Assembly (NCBI RefSeq): GCF_964204645.1
Contig: NC_134026.1
Span: 930,001-994,000 of the forward strand
DNA: 64,000 bases
Direction of reading: 5' to 3'
From: Tubulanus polymorphus
Taxonomy: Eukaryota; Nemertea; Palaeonemertea; Tubulaniformes; Tubulanidae
Position numbers and translations under genes: made by a program. Every line of letters starts with the position of its first letter. Positions within the stretch are counted from its first letter, which is position 1. Shown one piece after another: positions 12,530 to 23,493 of the stretch. The notes under the pieces were generated by a model. The model did no database searches, was not told the DNA's origin, and saw nothing but the letters and a program-made list of their open reading frames with translations.

Positions 12530-13734
12530 ATGTCAGCCTCCATGGGAAAGAAATTTTTTCGAAAAAAGCCAAATTCAAACGCTTCGACCTCGGATGAAGA
12601 GGAAAATGAACTGTTAAAAGATTGTATAGATACAGAAATGTTCCAAACGAATAGTGAAGGTTAGCTGCTTCACTATTCATTGATGATAAATATTGATTCT
12701 TTTTGTGTTGTTCGAATCGATACATTAGATTCAACCACTAGGTGGCAGCATGTGCCGAAGTGTGATTATAGTCGGGCTGCGGCCCGTTTTAACCACTGGT
12801 ACATATTTTTCAGTATCTAAAGAAGTGTCTAAAGATAATAACAAACCACAGAAGAAATCAATTCGGTAAGCGCATTTCAGAAGCTTTTTATTTGTCTTAT
12901 AAAGGATTTTTGGAATGTCTTCTTGCGCTAGTTATTTCATTTTGGCATCTTATTTTTAGAGACGTCTTGTATGGAGATAATGATATTGTAGACGAAAAGC
13001 ACTTGTTTGAATCAACCCCAGGATTCAGGGATCATGTATCTAAGAAACTATCACAATTTTTAGATAGGTGAGATAACTGCAGACGGGATTTCAAGGCTGC
13101 ATTTTTTTATGCTATGAAAATGTTTTCTTTGATTTTAATGATGTATTTTTTTTCTATTTTTTGCTAGTGAAATACAAGAGGTGGCCTCAGTGTCCAATTC
13201 TCTCCAGCCAGATACAGAATCAATCCCTTCAGGTATCACCTCCAAACATGGAAACTACGAATTCAATTTACACATGAATTATTTCTTACAGCACTATTGG
13301 CACTATTTTACAGGTTTCAAATTATTGTCTGCCTCAAAACCAGATGCCATAAAATGTGCTGATAATGAAATTAAACCGATTGTAACTCCTCAGAGGAAAC
13401 GAAAAGTTGAAAGCAGTGATAGGTATGCATAAATAATTAACTACCATTCATATTGAACAAATATTCCTATTACTGAGTGACATTTTGATTTATTTCCAGC
13501 GATTCCGATACAGAGAAGTTTGCATCGATTGCTGTTACTACAGATTACATTATAGAGAATAGTGCAATGCCTTCGGATATAAAACAAAAACAAATAACTA
13601 TATCAAATAACTGTATTCATATTGAAGATACTGAAAGTAAAAAGGAACTCAAAGGAAATACGGAGCAGAAAGTTCCGGAAAAGAAACTCAAGAAGAAAAC
13701 TAAACATAAGAAAAAAAAGAAAGATAATGATTGA
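12530..13734 (+). CDS. CUSTOS: CUSTOS homologue (C12orf43 family)
   Basis: CUSTOS is a small nuclear protein described in vertebrates as a regulator of Wnt/beta-catenin signalling. Six coding exons join in phase: 12530-12659, 12814-12865, 12960-13067, 13168-13232, 13314-13422, 13500-13734, giving 232 residues (human 262). Family signatures are in the right order: an acidic N-terminus (TSDEEENELL), the block FESTPGFRDHVSKKLSQFLD (human TTPEFRAHVAKKLGALLD), GFKLLSAS (human GFRLFFTS), a second acidic Ser motif (SSDSDSDTEKF), and a lysine-rich tail KKLKKKTKHKKKKK that looks like a nuclear or nucleolar signal. A second in-frame Met is four codons downstream of the chosen start. The gene converges on TMEM248. 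The intron at 13233-13313 is 81 bp and open in frame, so a longer isoform is possible. Confidence 0.82.
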
Positions 13735-14655
13735 GATTGTTTAGAAATCTGTGTAAAATACATTAATTTTCCAAAATCCATGTTTTTACTCTAATCCAGT
13801 CATGTTAGTCCAGTTTCTGTTTCGATATGTGGGACCAGAGGAAAAAGTAAAGAAATCCAAAGCCACAGTCACTGGTTTTATTCTATTCAGCCAATTTGAG
13901 GACTTTTTCAGCCGTATTCATAGAGAAAATGATGTAACTCAAGACAGTTTGTCAAGTCCATATATCAGAGTCTAAGGGTACCTTCAGATAGGGAACAGAC
14001 CGGCCAATAGTGTCATTATATTGTCACTGAACAATTTTTTTGACAGCAGAAATAGATAAGTAAAACTTCTTTTCAGTTATATTCCTATATTTAAACAATA
14101 TTCCTTACAAACAATGAATGCATAAAATAACATTTTCTACGACACGTGTTCCAGATACTAAACACTTCAGAAAATAATTAAATATTCTATAGATCCTTGA
14201 TTTAAATTTCATAAATACTACTACAGTTGTATAGCACATTAATTAGTATTTACATTAGACATTTACAGGTTTAAGTTTCCTATCATTAGTATCAGTGACC
14301 GACAAAGTGATAAACATCAAAAACTGAAAATAAGTTTTTTAAACAAATTCACCAAGAATAATTTCATATTTACAATTTTTCAAATCAGTCAAATTTTCTT
14401 AAGAAGGGATGAAGAAGGCACTTCATCTATTAGTAATATAAAGACACAATACTGTGATCATCATCTACATCAGCAGACAAGGTGTTAAGTGCTGCATCAT
14501 CTGTCTCACATACGATATCACAATTCACATCACTCACTGTCATGTTACAATCACACGCATTAATCGCACAGCACACTATCATGAATGATAAATTTTTCTC
14601 TGCATTGTATGTGAATTTCATATCTCCTGAAATGAGAAAGTATTCGCTCAAGCAA
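13735..14655. other. Convergent 3' UTR region of CUSTOS and TMEM248
   Basis: No coding exon is required here. The interval lies between two convergent stop codons and is AT-rich. A minus-strand AATAAA (plus-strand TTTATT near 13878) could end the TMEM248 transcript. An open minus-strand frame at 14430-14696 overlaps a possible alternative last exon of TMEM248 (acceptor near 14628), which would add only two residues before a stop. Confidence 0.4.
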
Positions 14656-16526
14656 TCAATTCTTAGGACAGTAGGACACAATGAAGATGCCCGCAATAGT
14701 TACCTCTGTTTGAACTTGCACGTATTTCACTTTTGAAGGTCGACCTCTGATAACAGCATAGCAGAAAATTGTGACCACCATCACGAACAGAAAGTAACTT
14801 GTATGCATCAAATGCAAATTGATCACAGAACGATCGTGCTGTAAGATAAAATCAGATAATTTGAGAGGAATTCTCTGCATATTCAGTAATAATGATCATA
14901 ATGATGAGGCTTATACAGTGCTCTGTGCAGCCAGGCAGCTCTCAACAGCGCTTTATAGATATGCTTTCATTAATTGGTTATTATATCACCCTATTATATT
15001 ATCTCATACTGAATCAATGATCTCTCCCTGATGACATCCAACCAGCTATTCAGTGCTCGGACAGATACTCAAGCCAGATACTCCTGAGAGGAGAGAGACA
15101 TGAACAAGTATCTTCTTGCCTGAGGAAACTTCTGTGACAAACAGCAAATGAACCCATGACTTGGCATGATAGAGTGGAACACTCCAACCACTCACCCATG
15201 CCGCTCCAGACATCCTGGAGTGTAACACTCTAACCACCTGTCTGGCTTCCTAGAAATCGAATGCTCCAACCACTCACCCATACAGCTGGATAAAATAGAC
15301 TTTTAAATGAATTCAAAAATATCATACTTACTAATGATAACATCACAGTTAATGCAGGGTTTATGTTGTAATGCACTGAGATTTTAGTCTGTTTTCTGCA
15401 GCGGTAATATTTGAAGAATGAATAATCTTTATGAGCCTCGACGTGGGCGTGATAGTATTCTCCTGTCTCATTCATACCGCGACACATCTGAGGTCTCCTT
15501 AAATATCAAACAACACAAAAATCATTCAGTATGTCTACACTGACTTCCACATTCAATCATATTTGTAAGTTGAATCTTACCCATATTTTGATACTGGGAA
15601 TACTGCAGGAGAAGCCTGGAAATGCACACAAGTATATATCTTAACCGGTTCGCATGTACCCTCTTCATTACACTGCGTTAGATTCCAATTATACGGTAAT
15701 GAAAACGTAATATTGACGTCTTCCTGGGCTGCAGCACCTGCAAATAAACCGATCGATTATCATTTGAGGTCAGTGAATTCACGCTGCATGAATAACGAAC
15801 TATCACAAACCTTTTAGGCCGAGCTGTTGCCCCTTAACAACTCCGTGTAAATGTGTTACATTATTTCGAATACGAAGAAAATCTGTTTTAGGATGAACCG
15901 TTAAAAGGAGCGACACGGAATAATTCCTGAAGATAAAAAAAAGAAATCATGAAAGTAGGTCCTGTGTTTGTAGATAAGGCTCACAGCTGAGAGGTGGTGG
16001 ATTCGAACCCCAGTGAACCTATGGATAAATGCTTCAGGGGCCACCGGGTTATAATGTGAATTATTCTAATTGAAGAGATTTCCTAAGTACTGGAAAGAAA
16101 GTTGTCTTTAAGCCAAAGGGAATCGAAATATTTACCTAGATGTTTCATAAGTTAATATCCCATCATCATTTTCATCCGGGGCTGAATTTTCTTTCACTTG
16201 AGGTGGTGAATTCACGACAGGCGCGTTGTGCTCGGAATCCTTACCAGTTACACAAAATTCCAACCGCGAGAAGCTCTCGAGAAAAACATTCCAATCCTAA
16301 AATTTGTATTTAGATTTATTAGATAAACGATGGTAAGGATATCTGGTTGTGATGATATTGAAAGCTTTACCTCGGCAAAATTAGGATCCTTTATTTCATT
16401 AACTTTGATTATGTAAGACAATGTTAACAGTACAATGGCGAACAATGATATGCTGATCATGAATAACACAAGTGGCGGTCGACTCGTCACAAAACCCTTC
16501 ACATTTTCTACAGGAGTAAGAGCCAT
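14656..16526 (-). CDS. TMEM248: TMEM248 homologue, two-pass membrane protein
   Basis: TMEM248 belongs to a small family (with TMEM219) that has an N- and a C-terminal membrane segment around a lumenal or extracellular domain. Exons 16526-16371, 16296-16136, 15926-15811, 15737-15581, 15497-15332 and 14838-14656 join in phase to 312 residues (human 314). The N-terminus is MALTPVENVKGFVTSRPPLV followed by a hydrophobic stretch of about 20 residues. The ectodomain has N-glycosylation sites (NYS, NVT, NIT, NLT) and paired cysteines (QCNEEGTCEPV). The C-terminal membrane segment sits in INLHLMHTSYFLFVMVVTIF and ends CYAVIRGRPSK, nearly identical to the human protein. The ATG exon has an acceptor at 16543, so at least one upstream noncoding exon is expected. 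A donor-like GTAACT at VQVQTE could shorten the C-terminus. Confidence 0.92.
15060..15300 (-). repeat. tRNA-derived SINE-like cluster in a TMEM248 intron
   Basis: Read on the minus strand, the intron carries GGGTGAGTGGTTGGAG-type A-box sequence twice (complementary CCAACCACTCACCCAT near 15185 and CCAACCACTCACCCAT near 15267) and a degenerate copy near 15228. A B-box-like GGGTTCATTTGC lies about 40 bp downstream of the first. This spacing fits a tRNA-derived SINE head, repeated or nested. No cloverleaf was folded, so the assignment is tentative. Confidence 0.42.
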
Positions 16527-16543
16527 TTTGAATTCTCTACCCG

Positions 16544-17541
16544 CTGAAAAGAAAAGGTTTCGCATATAATAATAATCGTTCTATTCTAGAGAACAGGCCC
16601 AAAACAGTAGATAAAATTCATATAGCGCCAATTTCAGTTCAAAGCCACAAGGCACTCCCTACTAGAAATGATTACTAAACCACGGCTGGAAGTGACGAGC
16701 GAACAGATAAGATATAAGTTCTGATTTGAATGCTGAGATGTTGTCAATTGTTGAATTATTGGTGATTATTCATGAGGTTTAATTTTATCGAATGAGCCAT
16801 GAATGACACCAGGGAAATGTACAACGTGTCATAATAGTTATCCAGATACACTTGACTTAACGAAGCTGATACAGACTAAGCATTTCGCAATTAATTGTAA
16901 AATATCGTAAAACATAATCAGATAAAACCAGTCATCAAATGATAAACTTAAAGCTCACTATCTCTTTATTACTTACTGCCTTATAGCATGCGTGACACTG
17001 AATACGATAGGCAGGAATTTTGATATAAACAAATATTTATTTCACGAAAGCTCAAAACGTCAGCCATTTTCCTCCATCTTAATCTCGATGATTTCGGCTT
17101 CCATGTAATAAATTTGTTTTCAGAAGTTAAATAATTTCATAAATTAAAACTAATATTCTTGAAAGATTTAAGAATATTAAAGAATGAATTATTTTTAACC
17201 GAATTTGATGAATCAAATGACTAAAATAAATACCGCGGCGGGAGGCCGCTAATCCGGGGGAACCTGTTTCAAAATAATACGTCACAGGCCACGTGTACGT
17301 TGACGTCGATGAATCGACGGCGCTGATTGGTTCAAATCTGACACCTGTCACTCATCTAACCACGTGGATGATTATTTCTCGACGCGTTTAGCTGTCGAGT
17401 GTTTTGATGATCGCATCGCCATCTTGATATCGCGCCGATATCTCCCAAATAAAACCGAATTTAGAGCTCCGATGCGACTCTGAGTGCGCCACAATTGTGT
17501 AAAACGATCTAGAGCATCCCAGAGTGTGAAAATCCGGTGAA
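16544..17541. promoter_or_regulatory. Head-to-head interval between TMEM248 and MNT
   Basis: The interval lies between the TMEM248 acceptor at 16543 and the MNT start at 17542. It should contain the TMEM248 noncoding first exon and the MNT 5' UTR. The part from about 17230 to 17540 is richer in CG dinucleotides than its surroundings, including CCACGTGG (an E-box) near 17360 and CACGTG near 17289. This fits a shared promoter, but no transcription start can be read from the sequence. Confidence 0.4.
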
Positions 17542-20500
17542 ATGAACATCTCAACACTGCTTGAAGCGGCAAGTGTGATCGAGAGAAAGACGCCTCCCAA
17601 AGGCAAAGGGGCACGTGGTGAGTAACATCGCGCATACCAAAGCACATGGTACGCCATTAATTTGTTGTTGTCGTGTGTTGATATACGTTACTACGCATAT
17701 TTGGAGCTTTCGTTCGGTTTTCATGAGCTCGACAATGGATAAGCATCAGTTGAAATCTTATGTTTAAATTCCATTAATGAAATAAATGTGTGTTGAAGTT
17801 GAGTTCGGACAAGTGAGATAAACAAACCCCCATATTGTGACACCTTACAGTTGTTACACACCCTTTTGATCTGATTACGTGCATTTAACACTAAACGGGT
17901 CAGGAAGAAAGTGTCCCATCCCTCGAATGTTTGATGCACCCAGAAGTCAAAGTTGACTTCGGTGAAGCTATTGTTTAATTCCGAACATGCAAATGTGAAT
18001 TAGAGTTATTACTTAATTAAGAAATATCATGAGTACGAATTCATTAAAAAGAGCAGCAGGGTCAGGGAAAGGAAAATCCTGAAACAGAGGATGATGATAG
18101 GCTCAAGCATCATGCAGATCCTTCAAAACTTACTGTCAAATTTGACATTACCTCAAGTTAAAGATAACTGCATATCTTTCCCTCAAAATTGATTTATCAA
18201 TATAAATAGAATATTTATCAATTTTCCTTATATGAAATTTGATAATCTCTTCCAGAACTCTAGACTGTATGGCCTTAAAACATAAGTGTTCTTTTATTGT
18301 GTATTAGAAAAAAACTATCAACCTAATTCTCTAATGATAAACTGTTTAAGAAATAGATTGAAATAGCGAGTGATAAGAAATTCTTCACTGATATGATGGA
18401 TATCATAACAGGTAAACCTTACACAATAGAAGTTTGCTTTCATATTTGAAATCTTGAAAATTGTGTTGTAAATAACTTGGAACAATAACATCCTGTGAAA
18501 ATGAGACTTAATTCAAACTGATCCCAATGTGCTAATTAGTCGTATCCTGTTATTTTGATAGGCTCAGTTAAGATTATGAATTTGAGGTGAATCTCTTGAG
18601 CTGAGTTTTAACCTTTTGAATTGAAGCTATGGACCAATAGGGCCCGACAAAAAAGCTGCTCAGCGACTTAGTCATGAGGTCCAATTTGATAAACTTATAG
18701 TATAGTTCCTCTCATATTCTGAAATTGGATTTTCTTATATATAGTTAAAAGGCCGGCTGCTCGCTACGATTTCCATCCATATGCAAAGATCGGGCCCCCA
18801 CCTGAGAAGGCGGCTAGATCGAGTAGACAAACCAAGCAAAAGCCGAAACCAGACCCAACTGCTGCCGCTGCTGCTGCTGCTGCTGCTACTGCTACTGCTG
18901 ATGTTGAGGTTGAGTGCAGCGAAGAAGAGAAAGAGTTTCGCATTCAGGGTCGTAGACCGGGAGGGTATGTGTCTATATTTTCTTGGAACGTACTTTTCAA
19001 TAATTTGACTGTCTCTTTCATTTGGTCACTGTTTTGATAATTGTAGGGCGGGGACGAGAGAAGTGCACAATAAACTGGAGAAAAATCGGTGAGCATATCG
19101 TGAAACGAAACATGCATGAACAGACAGATCTGTCGTCAAATCAATAAGTTGTTACAGTTAGATTGATTAACCGTTTCAGACGCGCCCATCTGAAAGAGTG
19201 CTTCGAAAACTTGAAGAATAATATTCCGAGTATGGAGGATAAAAAGACATCAAATTTAAGCATTCTGAGAAGTGCAATGAGATATATACACGTATGTATA
19301 AAATCTATCGATTACTTTATGGTTTTCAGTTCAATTACGTTAGTTAATTAGTTAAACATTTCATTGACCTTTTGATCTCTGACAACGACGATGTAGATGA
19401 TATGCACGTTAAATGCTGAATGTGTAAGTGGGAGGTAGCTCGAGTGTTTCAATAGCCATGAATGTATCTAAACATTACATGTTTGTGGGTGTTGCCGCAA
19501 TACAATTCTAAGTTGACTATTCAATATTGGGGCATACAATGTAGTAAGCCGTAAATATAACTCTCATTTTGGCGTTTTTGGAAAATTTACGGTCAATTTG
19601 ACTTACAGCATGAATAGAATTTAAAATTGTGTAGATGACAACAGCGTCATACCATGTGTATATATACACGTATATAACATGTGGTTTTGACGATTGGCCT
19701 ATCAGTTTACAGTTAGTGGGTGGAGCACTGTTTTATTATAAACAGCCTGTCTGGCAATTTCGATCTTTCTTCTTAGATCATTGTCAAAAATAAGCACATG
19801 ATAAAAAAAATAGGATGAATGACATAAACAAGCTATATAACTTCCCTCTGCTGCCTTTGTTGTTGTTATATATGTATGCGTTGAAATACATGTATTCATG
19901 ATTATAATATATGAAGCCATGTTTATTTTATCTAGTGGTATAACCATATTTGATAAATGGTTGAATGCTGGTATGGTCTTGTTGTTTAGTTCCATACTTT
20001 TCCCTCTTCTCTGTCAACATAAGTGTTAAATAATGATCAGTTTTTGGTGCTGAGCTTGAATGAAAGAATTAGTTAGTTTTAGACCCCTATTTGTTTACTG
20101 AATTGCGGAATTCCGTTGATTACATACGTGTAATAAAGTATCAAGTAATATAATATTCCGTATTTCAAGACTAAGATGAAAGTTGATCCTCGTATAGCAG
20201 GAACTGCCCCAACCCCGGGCTAAGGCCCTGATGGAAGAATCATTGTTGAAATTGTAGGATTACTATTTCATACTTGTCAAAATAACTCCTTCACGTCAAC
20301 CTGAGGTCAATCTAACAATTGCGTAGATTTCTTGTATAGCCACGCTACTACTCATTCCTGATACTAAAATGCGGTTGTAATTTGCTTGTTTCTATAGTTA
20401 TTGAAACGTAAGGAACACGAGTTTGAAGTCGAAGTTCTGCGTTTGGCAAAATCGAAAAGTCGGCTACAAAAACAGCTCGAAAAACTGAATGAGGAAATAC

Positions 20501-23493
20501 AGGATATGAATATCGATGTGGAACTTTTTCTAAAAGCTGAACTCGACGTTGATCAACATTCCATTTCAACAGCTACTGGTGAATATTTTTTTTTTCAATC
20601 CTTTGATCGTATCGTATTAAATGATATTCATGTTATTTAATTTTGTATTTTTTGTTTATTATTCTAACAGCAGGAGAAGATATTGATGATAACAAGTCAA
20701 CTTCAACAGCATCAGGTACGTGTTAATTAATTGATTGATTACATGATCAACAATAATCCATGGCAGGCGCGATACACGTTGTTGTCTATAGTGTGTGCTG
20801 GGAACAGTTTTCAGTGTCAGTGTCCCAGATGAATTGCGTCTCGTATTGCAGGGTGGCAATGGACCTGGAAAACCTGGGAAAATTCTTCAGAGATATACGA
20901 AAAACTCAGGGAAAGATATCTCAAAATTGGAGAAAAACTCAAGGAATTTGACAAAAATTGCAAAAAAGTGGAAAACACAGAATGTTGATATGTTATTGAC
21001 CATGCGTTCCTTTAACAATACATGATTCACATAAAAGAATAAATTGTAACATTTTAAATCAAGAAATTCCTTGGGGGACTCAGGGAATTTTGTTTTATAA
21101 CATGGTAAAATCAGGGAAATCTCAGGGACTTTGTAAAGCTAGTATTGGGTGGGTTTAAGCCATGATAGATTTGTCCCGATGTTTGTTGAATGTTGATGAA
21201 TATCTTACTCTGTTTTGAAAATTTCAGAAGGAGCCCCGAGTGATACAGAGGAGCCATCTGCTTCAAGTAATGAGAAACAAAACCTGAAACTTTTAAATCG
21301 GCCAGACAAAACTTCGATGAATTTGAAATCTGGTATGTTAATGATTGTTATTCTAGATTTTGTCTTCAAATCGATTAAGGTAATAAAAATACATGGTGGA
21401 TATGAATTATTAATAGTAATAACCTGAACAGAGTAACCTGTACAAATCACTTAGTTCAGCTCCTTAGGAAATAAGAAGTGATAAATATGTGATGAATTGG
21501 TTGGATAATGGTATTTAGAAACATCAATAGATAATAACAAAAATAAATTGAGTATTCTTATGTATTTTTGATTATAAAGATAATGACGAATAATGATTAA
21601 ATTGATAATAATCAAAATAGTAGTCAAATAGATCATTACTAACTGTTTATTATCACTTCCCTACTGGGCCAAGTTTCATTAAAACAATTCTTTTTTGCAC
21701 TCATCGATAACATAAACTGAATTTGAGATCATCTTTTTCACCTTCAATGAGTAGTGATTTTGTGATCTATGAAAGAGAATGTTTCTATTGTTTTAGTTTT
21801 GTTGAACACGAAGCCAGTTGTTTCGGCGTCTGCCGCGTCTCTAACGGTTCGACCACATGTCGCTCAATTATTACAACGAACTATCAATCAACGAGCCCAA
21901 CAACAGCAGCAGCAACAACAACAACAACAACAAGCTAAAACGATGCCACTGTTACGCCCTGCTGTTCAACAACCGACTACCTGTAAGTTTACTGGGTCCC
22001 TACAACTCATTGATTCCTTGATTGGTGCTTGAAACTCCTTTAATTCAAGCAGAATTCCCAAAACTTAAATTTTGACAAAAAGGCTATTTATTAGAAATGT
22101 TTGTAGTTGTACAATAAACTACGCCTACATCGATACAGTTTGGTCCAGAATTAGGAGGTTACTTAATAGAAATTTGTTTACATAACAGTTTACCGAGATA
22201 AGCAGTACCAATTTAAGAGTCTCCAGTAATTGAGATATGAAAGTCTTAAGTGATGCAGACACTTCCTCGAAATTTTACATTTTCCCCCTTTAAATCTCCT
22301 TTCATCCAGGAATGACTTATCTGTAGATACCCTGGTTTAAAACATTTGTCAATTCTTGTATGTCTGTTTATTATACCATTGTTTATTTGACAGTGATCAA
22401 TATTGGTAATGGTTTAGCGGTTCAGCCATCTCTGACTATTCCCGGGGTGCGGTTACCGTCAAACCTTCAAGCCGCGCTCGGTGGAGTTAAACTCGAAACT
22501 GATATCTCCGCAATCACCGGAACAAAGTCAAACGGTAATCTAAGAAGTGCTGCCACCACCGGGGAACCGAAGACACTAAACGGTATTACGAACAACTTCC
22601 CTTCGAATACGATTTCAACGGTGTTAAACACTCGCCCGTCGACGGCTGTTCTCCAACTAGTACCGAGTAATATGAAGTCCGACGGAGAGACCGCGCAAGC
22701 TGTCCTACAAATAGTGCCGTCTGCAGACGGAGACTCTGCGGCGACGGCTCAGGCTATTTTACAAATGTTACCGAATAATACCATTAAGAAGGAGGTAAAC
22801 GAAACGAAACAGACGATGTTTCAGATATTACCACCGGCGAGTCGTATTAGAACTGAAACCGGTGCCGATCCAGCTTCAACCGTGCTGCAACTTTTACCAT
22901 CATCGGCCGCCGCCGTGACTACGAGTAATAATGCGATTAAAAAGTCTGACGGCGATGGAATTCCAAAAACGACGACGGCGACTCCGCAGTTGATTCAACA
23001 ATATATTCTCACTCCGTCTGGGAATATAGCGACGATAGGTCAGGTCGTCGCGCCGACTGTTACGTGCTCGTTATCCCAACAGATGGCACCTGTGCTGAAT
23101 AATATTTCGCAGTTGGTTCCGAATAATCAGCATTCGACGACGACGACGAATCAACTGACAGCGATGCAACAAGTGATGCAACAATTATCACCCGGTACTC
23201 AAATATTCGCGCCGTTGTCGATGATGACTCCGTCTGTCCAACAGGTGTCGCCGGCGAATAATCATCTCAGTCAGCTGATCGCTAATCAGGCGATTTTCAA
23301 ATCGGTGAATCAGTTGCCGATTATTCAGCCGCAAATACAATTACAGTCGCTCGGGCAACACATTGTTACCGGTAAATCAGGATTGATAATGGTTCGACCG
23401 CCGGCGGGCGGACCGGCGACCAACCAACCATCGGGGAGTAACGCCACTCAGAACGCGACCTCGGCGCTCGCGTCTAAAACTACAACTTCTTGA
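17542..23493 (+). CDS. MNT: MNT, bHLH-leucine zipper Max-binding repressor
   Basis: MNT dimerises with MAX or MLX on E-boxes, recruits SIN3 corepressor and antagonises MYC. Exons 17542-17617, 18745-18964, 19047-19088, 19180-19291, 20398-20578, 20671-20715, 21228-21332, 21797-21982 and 22394-23493 join in phase to 688 residues (human 582). The N-terminal SIN3-interaction helix MNISTLLEAASVIE matches human MSIETLLEAARFLE. Residues about 100-150 are the bHLH: TREVHNKLEKNRRAHLKECF with the H-E-R DNA contacts, then DDKK-type loop DKKTSNLSILRSAMRYI. A zipper with RKEHEFEVEVLRLAKSKSRL follows. STSTASEGAPSD resembles the human STSTASEGED motif. A ten-residue poly-Gln tract lies in exon 8. The last exon encodes 366 Ser/Thr/Gln-rich residues with the repeated motif (V/I)LQ(L/I)(V/L)PS. 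The linker between SIN3 helix and bHLH is shorter than in human and has poly-Ala. Confidence 0.93.
21897..21935 (+). repeat. CAG/CAA repeat encoding poly-Gln in MNT
   Basis: A run of CAA and CAG codons encodes about ten consecutive glutamines in MNT exon 8. It is a mixed-codon, and hence relatively stable, microsatellite. A related GCT run at about 18862-18900 encodes poly-Ala in exon 2. Confidence 0.85.

Noticed and set aside
15985-16020. GGATTCGAACCCC (reverse B-box) in a TMEM248 intron
   Set aside because: No foldable tRNA around it; left uncalled beyond a possible SINE remnant.
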